Made by a program: the position numbers and the translations under genes. A model generated the notes under the pieces. That model was not told where the DNA came from. It saw only the letters and a program-made list of their open reading frames with translations, and did not search any database. Shown here piece after piece: positions 14,441 to 21,512 of a stretch of 21,512 bases of DNA. Location of the stretch: positions 1 through 21,512 of the forward strand of contig DATESZ010000055.1 of assembly GCA_035283845.1 (NCBI GenBank), written 5' to 3'. This DNA is from DATESZ01 sp035283845. Its GTDB lineage: Bacteria > Desulfobacterota > Syntrophia > Syntrophales > JACQWR01. The first letter of the stretch is position 1; each line of letters opens with the position of its first letter.

Positions 14441-15376
14441 ATGTCCGTATCCAGTGTCTCATCTGAAAAGCTGAAAGGCTGGTTGCAGTTATTGCGGGTG
14501 CCCAATCTCTATACAGTGCCGGGGGATCCTTTGGCAGGGTTCTGTCTGGCGTCTGTTGCCGCCGGTGATGCTGCTGTTTCTCTGACTTCCGGCCGGCTTT
14601 TGGGAGCATTGACGGCCGGTCTGATGGCCTATTGCGCCGGGCTGTTGCAAAACGACTATTTTGATCTGGAAGAAGACCGTCTGGAGCGCCCCGATCGGCC
14701 GCTTCCCAGCAATCGCGTCTCGCCGGCAGCGGCCATATGCGCGGCGATACTTTTTGCCGCTGCAGGGCTCCTCATAGCTTTCCGGGTGGGCCTTTTAACG
14801 GGAATCATTCTGGTTGTGCTGTTGCTGGTAATAACGATTTATAACCATTCGGGCAAACGCGTTCCCCTATTCGGACCGCTGCTGATGGGTTTTTGCCGGG
14901 GACTGAATTTCCTTTTGGGGGCCAGTGTCTTGGGGTGGAACCTAATTCCTATGCCCATCACCATGTTCGGCGCACTTTGTATTACGGGATATATCGCCGT
15001 TGTCACCCGTATTGCCGCCACGGAAACGGGCGTTTACCGCTTGGGGGCCATGCGCTGGGGGCCGGCATCAATCCTTGTAATCATGTTTGCCGGGTTTTAT
15101 CTGTTTGCCGGATCTTTATCCGTTTTTGCATGGGTCTGTTCCACGGGGTTGTCGGCGCTGGCGATTTTCTGGACTTTTTACAGCGGCAGCCTTTTGACCC
15201 CCGGTGTTTCACCGAAAGTCGTTCAGCCGACCATCGGGCGATTTATCAGGGGGCTGATGCTGATTCAGGCTGCGGTGGTCGCATTGGCCGGGCGCCCGGC
15301 TTTTTGGGGTGTCGTCCTTATTCTGATCGCATGGCCCGTATCGCAAAAATTGGCACGGCACTTCTATGAAAGTTAG
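14441..15376 (+). CDS. eboC: UbiA-like prenyltransferase EboC
   Basis: A 311-residue integral membrane protein with about eight hydrophobic segments. The first aspartate-rich motif is intact: N71-D-Y-F-D75-L-E-E-D79, followed by RLERPDRPLPS, as in UbiA enzymes that bind prenyl diphosphate through magnesium. The second motif is replaced by YNHSGKRVPLFGPLLMGFCRGLNFLLGA; the usual DxxxD is missing, and the GPLLMGFCRGLN form is typical of EboC. It should transfer a prenyl group to, or anchor in the membrane, the product of the cytoplasmic ebo enzymes. Start ATG at 14441, four bases after eboB. Confidence 0.9.
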   Translation: MSVSSVSSEKLKGWLQLLRVPNLYTVPGDPLAGFCLASVAAGDAAVSLTSGRLLGALTAGLMAYCAGLLQNDYFDLEEDRLERPDRPLPSNRVSPAAAICAAILFAAAGLLIAFRVGLLTGIILVVLLLVITIYNHSGKRVPLFGPLLMGFCRGLNFLLGASVLGWNLIPMPITMFGALCITGYIAVVTRIAATETGVYRLGAMRWGPASILVIMFAGFYLFAGSLSVFAWVCSTGLSALAIFWTFYSGSLLTPGVSPKVVQPTIGRFIRGLMLIQAAVVALAGRPAFWGVVLILIAWPVSQKLARHFYES

Positions 15377-15390
15377 GAAATATAAATCAA

Positions 15391-16680
15391 GTGACCGCAA
15401 CCGGTAAAAAATTACTTGTCATCGATGTTGCCGCGTTATCCCATGGGTTCGAAATTGAGGGTTTGCGGTCTCAGACCATACACAGCGTTTTCCCGGCGGT
15501 CACCTGTACGGTGCAGGCCAGTTTTCGCACGGCTTCCTTGCCGGAAAAGCATGGGATGGTTGCCAACGGTATTTTTTTTCGACCGCTGAACCGGCCCTTG
15601 TTCTGGGAACAGTCGGCCCGGCTGGTTAGCGGCGCCCGGATCTGGGAAAATTTTCGCAAAACAGGAAAACGTGTGGCAATGCTTTTCTGGCAGCAAAGTC
15701 TTGGCGAAGATGTGGACATAATTCTTTCTCCGGCGCCCATCCATAAGCATGGCGGCGGTATTATCCAGGGATGCTACAGTCAGCCGACCCGTCTGTATCA
15801 GAATCTTTGCCGGCGCATCGGTCGTCCGTTTAAGCTCCGGCAATACTGGGGACCGCTGGCGTCCTGGAAAGTGAGCGAATGGATTGTTGACGCCACACTG
15901 GCTGTTCTTGAAGAACCGGACATGGCGCCGGATTTGTGCTTTACCTATCTGCCGACAATCGATTATGCTCTGCAACGCGAAAACCCCGACAACGGCCCGG
16001 GCGCCGGTCTTGCCCGGGAAAAACTGAAGAGTCAATTGTCCAGACTGGTCCGGGGCGCTCAAGCCCGGGCATATGATACGCTTATTTTCGGTGATTATCA
16101 TATCGGTCCGGTCCGTGACGCGGTTTTGCCTAATTTGGCATTGCGGCAGGCCGGCTTGATGAACGTCCGGGTGGTCAAGGGGATGATCTATCCGGATTTT
16201 TACAGCAGCAAAGCCTTTGCCATGGCGGATCATGAAATCGCCCATGTATATGTCCGCTGCGCCGGTGATGCGCCCGCCGTGGAAAAGGTGTTGAAAAATA
16301 TGAATGGAACGGATGCCGTCCTGGATCGCAAGGCCCAGGCGGCCATGGGCCTGAATCATGCCAACAGCGGAGAATTTGTGCTGATTGCAGAACAAGGCAA
16401 ATGGCTGGCTTACCCGTGGTGGTTAAAAAGAAGCGATGCTCCCGAGTATGCCGGGCATGTGGATATACATAACAAGCCGGGGTATGATCCCTGTGAATTG
16501 TTCTTCGGCTGGCCCCCCGGGACCGTCTCCCAAGACAAAACCAAAATACAGGGTTCCCATGGTCAAGTGGGCGATGGGCGGGAGGTGACGTGGGCCGCAT
16601 CATTTTCGGTACCGAATCAGCCGGCAAACCTGGTGGAACTTGCCGCCGCCGTTCAATGCTGGCTTGACGAAGGAAGATAG
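15391..16680 (+). CDS. eboF: Alkaline-phosphatase-superfamily protein EboF
   Basis: A 429-residue protein with a GTG start and no signal peptide. It matches nucleotide pyrophosphatase/phosphodiesterase-like members of the alkaline phosphatase superfamily: metal Asp D12 (LLVIDVAAL), nucleophile T38 in FPAVTCTVQASFRT, then SLPEKHGM, D191 (YLPTIDYALQR), D235 (IFGDYHIGPV) and H323 (GLNHANSGEFVLIAE). Compared with characterised nucleotide pyrophosphatases, two histidine ligands seem replaced: Q195 where the DxxxH histidine should be, and Y236 in the DH pair. This may be a subfamily trait or reflect altered metal use. It probably removes a phosphate or phosphodiester from the ebo intermediate. It lies 14 bases after eboC and 8 before eboD. 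Confidence 0.87.
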   Translation: MTATGKKLLVIDVAALSHGFEIEGLRSQTIHSVFPAVTCTVQASFRTASLPEKHGMVANGIFFRPLNRPLFWEQSARLVSGARIWENFRKTGKRVAMLFWQQSLGEDVDIILSPAPIHKHGGGIIQGCYSQPTRLYQNLCRRIGRPFKLRQYWGPLASWKVSEWIVDATLAVLEEPDMAPDLCFTYLPTIDYALQRENPDNGPGAGLAREKLKSQLSRLVRGAQARAYDTLIFGDYHIGPVRDAVLPNLALRQAGLMNVRVVKGMIYPDFYSSKAFAMADHEIAHVYVRCAGDAPAVEKVLKNMNGTDAVLDRKAQAAMGLNHANSGEFVLIAEQGKWLAYPWWLKRSDAPEYAGHVDIHNKPGYDPCELFFGWPPGTVSQDKTKIQGSHGQVGDGREVTWAASFSVPNQPANLVELAAAVQCWLDEGR

Positions 16681-16688
16681 GCAAAGGG

Positions 16689-17936
16689 ATGAATTTTAAC
16701 CCTCAGACAACTCACGGCATCCCGGAAACGTTTACCTTTGATTGCCACCACCAGCGGTTTTCGGTGCCCTTTGATTATCCGGTCTATTTTACTAAAGATC
16801 TGTTTCATCCCCAAAACCCGCTTTTCGCCTCGGTTGCGGACCGGTATAACGAAAACAGGACCCATCGCATAATGGTTTTTGTCGACGGAGGTGTGGTTCA
16901 AGCGATGCCCCACGCGCCGGAACAGATTCAGGCTTATATCGGTGCAAGACCTGCAAACCTGAGACTGGAAGGATCCATCCAGGTCGTTCCCGGCGGAGAG
17001 CCTATCAAAAACGGTTGGGTATACACCAGGCAAACGATCAAGGCAATTGCCGACCGGCGGTTATGCCGGCAGAGTTTTGTTGTGGCCGTCGGAGGCGGGA
17101 GCGTTCTGGACGTAGTCGGACTGGCAGCCTCCCTGGTGCATCGGGGGGTCCGGCTGATTCGGGTTCCCACCACTGTCCTGGCTCAAAGTGATGCCGGTGT
17201 GGGGGTTAAAAACGGAATCAACGACAGGGGCTCCAAGAATTTTACGGGAACCTTTGCACCACCCTTTGCCGTGTTGAACGATTTTTACTTTCTTCGCACC
17301 CTTTCCCTTGAAGATTGGCTGGGTGGGGTTGCCGAAGCATTCAAGGTTGCCATCATCAAGGATCGGGATTTTTTTTATTATCTTTCCCGTCATGCCGCCC
17401 GCCTCCGGGACAGGGATGAAGCTTCCATGGAAGAAACTATCAAACGATGTGCCATACTCCATCTGGACCATATCCGGACCACAGGAGATCCTTTCGAATT
17501 CGGTTCAGCCCGCCCCCTTGATTTCGGTCACTGGAGCGCTCACCGGCTGGAGGCCCTGTCCGACTATGACATTGGCCACGGCCAGGCGGTCTCCATCGGC
17601 ATGGCCGTGGATTGTTTTTACGCTTTGGGGCTGGAGTTACTCTCAGAAAAAGAGTGTGATGCCATAATTGATGCCTTTAAAGAAAGCGGTTTGCCGGTCT
17701 GGAGTGAGTTGCTTGAAAAGCGGACTTCGCAGGGCAAACTGGAGATTTTAAAAGGGGTTGATGAATTTCAGGAACACCTGGGCGGAGAGCTGAACGTGAC
17801 CCTGCCCAATGGCATCGGAAAAAAAGTTGAAATTCACCAGATCGATCCGGACCGTGTTAAAGAGGCTATCTCCTGTCTGAAAAAAAAAGCCGCAATTTTG
17901 GAAGGCAGTCCGGAGGTGTCCCTTGAAAGTGCATGA
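16689..17936 (+). CDS. eboD: Sugar-phosphate cyclase of the 3-dehydroquinate synthase/EEVS family, EboD
   Basis: A 415-residue NAD- and zinc-dependent cyclase. The NAD site shows VVAVGGGSVLDVVGLAAS and IRVPTTVLAQSDAGVGVKNGIN. Zinc ligands are E216 (GVAEAFKVAIIKD), H281 (LDFGHWSAHRLE) and H297 (IGHGQAVSIGM), with the same 16-residue spacing of the two histidines as in dehydroquinate synthase. The DFGHWSAH wording is closer to the EEVS/EboD branch than to housekeeping AroB (NFGHTFGHA). It should cyclise a phosphorylated sugar to a cyclitol-like intermediate in the cytoplasm; the substrate is unknown. Its last 14 bases overlap eboE. Confidence 0.9.
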   Translation: MNFNPQTTHGIPETFTFDCHHQRFSVPFDYPVYFTKDLFHPQNPLFASVADRYNENRTHRIMVFVDGGVVQAMPHAPEQIQAYIGARPANLRLEGSIQVVPGGEPIKNGWVYTRQTIKAIADRRLCRQSFVVAVGGGSVLDVVGLAASLVHRGVRLIRVPTTVLAQSDAGVGVKNGINDRGSKNFTGTFAPPFAVLNDFYFLRTLSLEDWLGGVAEAFKVAIIKDRDFFYYLSRHAARLRDRDEASMEETIKRCAILHLDHIRTTGDPFEFGSARPLDFGHWSAHRLEALSDYDIGHGQAVSIGMAVDCFYALGLELLSEKECDAIIDAFKESGLPVWSELLEKRTSQGKLEILKGVDEFQEHLGGELNVTLPNGIGKKVEIHQIDPDRVKEAISCLKKKAAILEGSPEVSLESA

Positions 17937-19137
17937 AAAGCCGGCGGCGCACTTAACATACTGCCTCAATGTTCATCCCGGAGAGCGCTGGGAAGATAAT
18001 TATAAAGCGCTCAATGATATGACACTCAAGATCCGGGACAGGGTCGCGCCCGAAAAGAAATTCGGCATCGGGCTGCGCTTGAGCCGCCTGGCGGCATACA
18101 GTCTTGCGTCTTCGGAAACCTTGAATCAGCTCGAGGAGTTTCTTCGGAACAATCATCTTTATGTTTTCAGTATCAACGGATTTCCTTACGGGGATTTTCA
18201 CGAAACCGTAGTCAAAGAAAATGTTTATTACCCTGACTGGCGAACCAGAAAACGGCGGGACTACACGATTCAGTTGTCGGACATACTGTCAAAACTGATT
18301 CCGCCATACACTTCCGGTAGCATCAGTACCGTGCCCGGGTCTTACAAAAACTGGATTCAAACCGAATCTGATCACGCCGAGATGATTTACCATATGATGG
18401 ATTGTGTGGCTCATCTGGCAAGTATCCGGCAGAGAACCGGCAAAGACCTTCATATGGGCTTGGAACCGGAACCGGACTGTTTTTTAGAGACCACCCGGGA
18501 AACCGTTTCCTTCTTTACCGGAGAGCTTCTCGATCTGGGCAGGCCCTACCTTGCTCAATTAAAAGGGTGCCGTAAATCACAGGCCGAGGAAATGATTTTC
18601 AGGCATCTGGGTGTCTGTTTCGATACGTGCCACATGTCCCTTCAATTTGAAAACCTGGCCGAAAGCATATCCATTTTGAAGGCAAATGGGATCCGGCTGT
18701 CAAAAATACAGATCAGCGCCGCCTTGAAGACCACTTGTGCGGAGCGGAACCTGATCCGCCTTAAGGACTTTTCCGAATCGGTCTATCTCCACCAGGTGAA
18801 GACATCAGGCGGTAAAGATGGCAGTGTGTCTTACGGCGACCTTTCCCGGGCGCTGGAAAATATAGATTTGAAAACACAAACGGGAGAAGACGTCAGGGTT
18901 CATTTTCATGTTCCCCTTTATTATACCGGTGACGATTGTCTGGAATCCACCGCAGCGGATCTGACACCGGATTTTTTTTCACAGGCCCTCGATTCCGGGG
19001 CCGAGCATTTTGAAATTGAGACCTACAGCTTTAATGTATTGCCTGAAGACCTCAAAAAAAAAGGGCTTGTGGAAAGTGTCGTCGATGAATACGTATGGGT
19101 TATCAATAGATTTCCAAAGGAGAAACTATGCATTTAA
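17923..19137 (+). CDS. eboE: Xylose-isomerase-like TIM barrel, metabolite traffic protein EboE
   Basis: A 404-residue protein started at a TTG (17923) with GGAGG at 17912-17916 six bases upstream; a GTG at 17929 is the alternative. The opening HLTYCLNVHPGERWEDNYKAL is characteristic of EboE. The metal-binding face of the barrel is marked by GLEPEPDC (E181, E183), CFDTCHMSLQFE (D234, H237), and later VHFHVPLYY and EIETYSFNVLP. Family members are distant relatives of AP endonuclease IV and sugar isomerases; the reaction in the ebo pathway is not settled. It overlaps eboD at its start and the methyltransferase at its end (19128-19137). Confidence 0.92.
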   Translation: MKVHEKPAAHLTYCLNVHPGERWEDNYKALNDMTLKIRDRVAPEKKFGIGLRLSRLAAYSLASSETLNQLEEFLRNNHLYVFSINGFPYGDFHETVVKENVYYPDWRTRKRRDYTIQLSDILSKLIPPYTSGSISTVPGSYKNWIQTESDHAEMIYHMMDCVAHLASIRQRTGKDLHMGLEPEPDCFLETTRETVSFFTGELLDLGRPYLAQLKGCRKSQAEEMIFRHLGVCFDTCHMSLQFENLAESISILKANGIRLSKIQISAALKTTCAERNLIRLKDFSESVYLHQVKTSGGKDGSVSYGDLSRALENIDLKTQTGEDVRVHFHVPLYYTGDDCLESTAADLTPDFFSQALDSGAEHFEIETYSFNVLPEDLKKKGLVESVVDEYVWVINRFPKEKLCI

Positions 19138-20126
19138 ATCCAAATCATATCATTGAACTGGCCAGCGCCTTTTACGGTTCGTGTATCCTTTTTGCGGCAT
19201 CCGATCTGGGAGTTTTCAGGCAATTGGCAACTATGGAAAGCTCCGACGCCGAAAGTCTTGCCAAAGCGCTCAAACTGGATCCGCGGGGCACGGTGCTGCT
19301 TTTGGATGCCTGTGTCGCCGAAAACCTCCTGGTTAAAGAAGGTGCTGTTTATAGGAATACACCTGAAACCGGCGCTTTTCTGGTCCCCGGCAGCCCCGGA
19401 AACCTGTCGGACGCCATCCGGTATAACCGGGATGTCTATGAGGCATGGGGAAACCTGGCTAAAATGGTGCAAACGGGAAAACCCGTGGAAAAGCCGGAAA
19501 TTCACTTGGGCGGGGATGAAAATCGAACCCGAACCTTCGTCCTGTCCATGCATGCACGGGCCATGGCCATCGGGCGTGCATTGATTCCCCTGCTGGATCT
19601 TAAAGGGTGCCGAAAGGTGCTGGACCTTGGAGGCGGTCCGGGCACCTTCTCTGTTCTACTTGCACAGGCGAACCAGGATATCACCTGTACGGTGATGGAT
19701 TTGCCCGCCGTCATAAAGATTGCCGAAGAATTGATTGAACAGCAGGGAATGCGGGATCGGGTAAAAACCATGTCGGGCGACTATCACAACGCCCTATTTC
19801 CCAAAGATAACGATGTGGTGAACCTTTTTGGAATCCTGCACCAGGAATCTTCCGAATCGATACAGGATATTTTTTGCAGAGCCTGTGGGGCTTTGACGCC
19901 GTCGGGCAGAATCCATGTGATGGACCTGATGACCGATGCGTCCCACACGGCGCCGAAATTCTCGGCGCTGTTTGCGGTTAACATGGCCCTTACCACAGAA
20001 AACGGGTGGGTCTTTTCCGATCAAGAACTATCCGAATGGCTGGAAAGGGCCGGTTTTTGCGATATCAATATCCGCCCGCTGCCACCACCCATGCCCCACT
20101 GGCTGGCGTCGGCGCGAAAAAGTTAG
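19128..20126 (+). CDS. SAM-dependent O-methyltransferase with dimerisation domain
   Basis: A 332-residue class I methyltransferase with AAAGGAG before the ATG. Residues 1-90 are a winged-helix dimerisation domain (IIELASAFYGSCILFAASDLGVF, SLAKALKLDPRGTVLLLDACVAENLL). The SAM-binding motif is V164-LDLGGGPGTFS, followed by CTVMDLPAVIKIAEE. GILHQESSES holds the position where O-methyltransferases carry the catalytic His, and the C-terminal EWLERAGFCDINIRPL is typical. The acceptor is unknown, but small hydroxyl groups on aromatic or quinone-like compounds are usual for this family. It is not a core ebo gene; being translationally coupled to eboE, it adds a methylation step to the product of this cluster. 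Confidence 0.88.
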   Translation: MHLNPNHIIELASAFYGSCILFAASDLGVFRQLATMESSDAESLAKALKLDPRGTVLLLDACVAENLLVKEGAVYRNTPETGAFLVPGSPGNLSDAIRYNRDVYEAWGNLAKMVQTGKPVEKPEIHLGGDENRTRTFVLSMHARAMAIGRALIPLLDLKGCRKVLDLGGGPGTFSVLLAQANQDITCTVMDLPAVIKIAEELIEQQGMRDRVKTMSGDYHNALFPKDNDVVNLFGILHQESSESIQDIFCRACGALTPSGRIHVMDLMTDASHTAPKFSALFAVNMALTTENGWVFSDQELSEWLERAGFCDINIRPLPPPMPHWLASARKS

Positions 20127-20237
20127 CCTGCATTGTTGATGTCACAGATCAAGATGGCAGGAGCTTTTAGCAGGGCGCGGGCGTGGATCGGAGGCCCGGT
20201 GCCCCGCCATCCAAAATAGAACAAAGGAGGATATCCA

Positions 20238-21095
20238 ATGAAACACAAGCGAGCTGTTATCCTGTTAGCAATCATCCTGATACCCCTGCGGCTCACACCG
20301 GCCTGCGGCACTGTGGAGTGGGTTGTTAAAACCAAGATAGACTTGAATACCCCCCCCAGAGATATTGCCGTTTCCCTTAACGGAAAAAGGGTTTTCGTCC
20401 TCAAGGACAAGGGGGAGTTGCTCGTCTACTCAAATGACGGCACACTGGAAGAAAAAATCGAGGTCAGTCCGTATGTCGATCAGATCAAGGTCGGACCCAG
20501 AGACGACCTTTTGTATCTTGGCAGCCGGACGAACAAGACGCTTGAGATCGTCGAACTTGATTTTATCAAGAAAATCAGTACGGTCGGGTCGCCCTTCAAA
20601 GGACCAGCGGACGCACCGGTTGTCGTCGCAGTTTTCGACGATTTCGAATGACCTTACTGTGCGAGGCTTGTGCCTTTACTCGAGCAGGTGCTTGGGCAGT
20701 ATCCGAAAGATGTAAAAATCGTATATAAAAGCTTTCCCCTTAAAAGCCACAAATTTGCCATGCAGGCTGCCAAAGCCGCCATAGCTGCCGAAAGCCAGGG
20801 AAAGTTCTGGGAATTTAATGATCTGCTGTTTAAAGACTACAACAAGCTTAATGACCAAAAGATTGCAGAAATTGCCGCCACACTGGGAATGGATCAAAAG
20901 GCGCTGGAAAAAAAGATGGAAGATCCGGGGATTGCACGAAAAATCAGCCAGGATATCAATGAAGGCATCGCGTCTGGTGTTAGCGGAACTCCGACCATAT
21001 TCATCAACGGCCGGCTGTTGAGAGATAGATCGATGTCCGGATTCCGGGCCTTGATAGAAAAGGAGTTGAAAAAAAAGGCCGGGGAAAAAGAATAA
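20238..21095 (+). CDS. DsbA-like thioredoxin-fold protein with predicted selenocysteine (UPYC active site)
   Basis: One continuous frame of 285 residues broken only by TGA at 20649-20651 (codon 138). It starts at an ATG with AAAGGAGG upstream. An export signal covers residues 5-23. Residues about 25-110 look like two blades of a beta-propeller (PPRDIAVSLNGKRVFVLKDKGELLVYSNDG, DQIKVGPRDDLLYLGSR). The thioredoxin fold starts at GSPFKGPADAPVVVAVFDDFE; the next codons read TGA-Pro-Tyr-Cys-Ala-Arg, exactly where DsbA/DsbG-type proteins have CPYC. The frame stays fully conserved afterwards, with KIVYKSFPLKSHKFAMQAA, the DsbA helical insert and the cis-Pro loop VSGTPTIFING. TGA is therefore best read as selenocysteine, giving a periplasmic thiol/selenol redox protein. 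The alternative is a nonsense mutation or a sequencing error. Confidence 0.85.
20657..20687 (+). promoter_or_regulatory. Candidate bacterial SECIS hairpin
   Basis: Just after the in-frame TGA, CTGTGCGAG (20657-20665) pairs with CTCGAGCAG (20679-20687), eight of nine positions including one wobble. The 13-base loop begins with G and can itself close a short GC/GC stem around TTGT. Distance from the TGA to the loop is 14 bases (16 to the inner loop), close to what bacterial selenocysteine insertion elements need. A fold calculation and comparison with homologues would decide. Confidence 0.55.
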
Positions 21096-21136
21096 CTCCG
21101 ATGGCAGAACGGATAACCTACAGAATGATTTTGATG

Positions 21137-21176
21137 ATCTGCAAACAGATGTTTCTTTTTTCTCCTTTTTATCATG
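21137..21176 (+). terminator. Possible weak terminator after the selenoprotein gene
   Basis: ATCTG (21137-21141), loop CAAA, CAGAT (21146-21150), followed by a T-rich stretch to about 21176. The stem is only five bases, so this is weak support; its place 40 bases after the stop fits a terminator. Confidence 0.4.
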
Positions 21177-21203
21177 TCCAGGACTTGGATTCTTATAAGG
21201 AAC

Positions 21204-21237
21204 GGAAAGGGCCTCCCCGGTTGAGAAGACCCTTTCC
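21204..21237. terminator. Hairpin between convergent genes
   Basis: GGAAAGGG (21204-21211) pairs perfectly with CCCTTTCC (21230-21237) over an 18-base loop. It lies between the plus-strand selenoprotein gene and the minus-strand surface-protein gene. T-runs on either side are poor, so efficiency is uncertain; it may serve both strands. Confidence 0.45.
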
Positions 21238-21307
21238 TAATTTCCCCATGCAGACATAAACACTTCTTTTGCTGCATGAACCTTACATTATTTTTCATTT
21301 AGTAAGG

Positions 21308-21512
21308 CTATTTTTTACCGCCCTTCTTTCCCGGGTTGCCCGGGGTGCCGCCATTCTCGTCGTTGGAGTTAGCTGGGTTACCCTGGTTGCTGTTGCCCGG
21401 GTCGCTTCCCTCAGGACCGTTGCCTACGCCCTGGTTGGACGCGCCTCGGGTGGCCGAGCACGCGGCGGTTACGCTGTTACCCGAACCATCGACAGCCGTG
21501 GCAGTCCAGTGG
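21308..21512 (-). CDS. C-terminal end of a secreted surface protein (partial)
   Basis: The minus-strand frame enters from the window edge and stops with TAG at 21310-21308, giving 67 codons. The first part (WTATAVDGSGNSVTAACSA) is the final strand of an Ig-like or HYR-type extracellular repeat. The rest is a low-complexity Gly/Asn/Pro-rich tail (GVGNGPEGSDPGNSNQG, NDENGGTPGNPGKKGGKK) of a kind I have seen at the ends of large secreted proteins of this bacterial group. The start and most of the gene lie outside the window. It converges on the selenoprotein gene. Confidence 0.7.
   Translation of the reverse strand, partial: HWTATAVDGSGNSVTAACSATRGASNQGVGNGPEGSDPGNSNQGNPANSNDENGGTPGNPGKKGGKK

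Noticed and set aside
15436..16395. Long minus-strand open frame of 319 codons inside eboF
   Set aside because: It lies wholly antisense to a clearly conserved gene, has no recognisable domain, and is explained by the third-position composition of eboF.
20161..20210. GC-rich hairpin between the methyltransferase and selenoprotein genes as a terminator
   Set aside because: Pairing is imperfect and no T-run follows on the plus strand.

Overview
The window reads like a Gram-negative anaerobe, most likely a deltaproteobacterium of the Desulfobacterota (Syntrophales or Desulfobacterales type). This is inferred from a polyferredoxin/DUF362 pair, a TonB-dependent receptor, an NtrC-type sigma-54 regulator, many secreted proteins and an apparent selenocysteine-containing DsbA-like protein. 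No database search was possible, so family names come from motifs and recognisable sequence patterns.

Layout. Positions 1-2143 (minus strand) carry a polyferredoxin, cut by the window edge, and a Tat-exported DUF362 protein, with a good sigma-70 promoter at 2164-2192. Next come a decayed NADH dehydrogenase-2-like gene (2195-2584) and an intact TonB-dependent receptor (2796-4892), both on the minus strand. The receptor has its own promoter, with a dyad over the -35 element. A broken tyrosine recombinase (5016-5373) follows. From 5380 all intact genes run on the plus strand up to 21095: a small DUF3303-like protein, a radical SAM protein, an exported STN+PDZ protein, a membrane histidine kinase and its sigma-54-activating response regulator (to 10625).

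The 750-bp gap after the regulator holds the most striking regulatory structure. There is an 11-3-11 dyad (10688-10712), then a canonical sigma-54 promoter (10812-10827). About 55 bases after its predicted start lies a textbook intrinsic terminator (to 10920). Together they predict a short, highly structured sigma-54-dependent RNA of about 83 nt, or an attenuated leader. More dyads follow up to 11239.

The second half (11376-20126) is a tightly packed operon: an exported YdjY-domain protein, an exported prenyltransferase/squalene-cyclase-like alpha-barrel protein, a small unknown protein, and then an Ebo cluster in the order eboB (TatD-like), eboC (UbiA-like), eboF (alkaline-phosphatase superfamily), eboD (3-dehydroquinate-synthase/EEVS-like) and eboE (TIM barrel), closed by an O-methyltransferase. 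In cyanobacteria ebo genes are tied to moving a metabolite precursor to the periplasm. Here the cluster probably makes or moves an unknown prenyl- or cyclitol-related metabolite, with two extra periplasmic partners and a methylation step.

After the operon, 20238-21095 encodes a DsbA-like protein interrupted by a single in-frame TGA exactly where the first cysteine of CPYC should be. It is read here as selenocysteine, with a hairpin directly downstream. The window ends with the C-terminal tail of a secreted, Gly/Asn/Pro-rich surface protein on the minus strand. No tRNA, rRNA or CRISPR array was seen.
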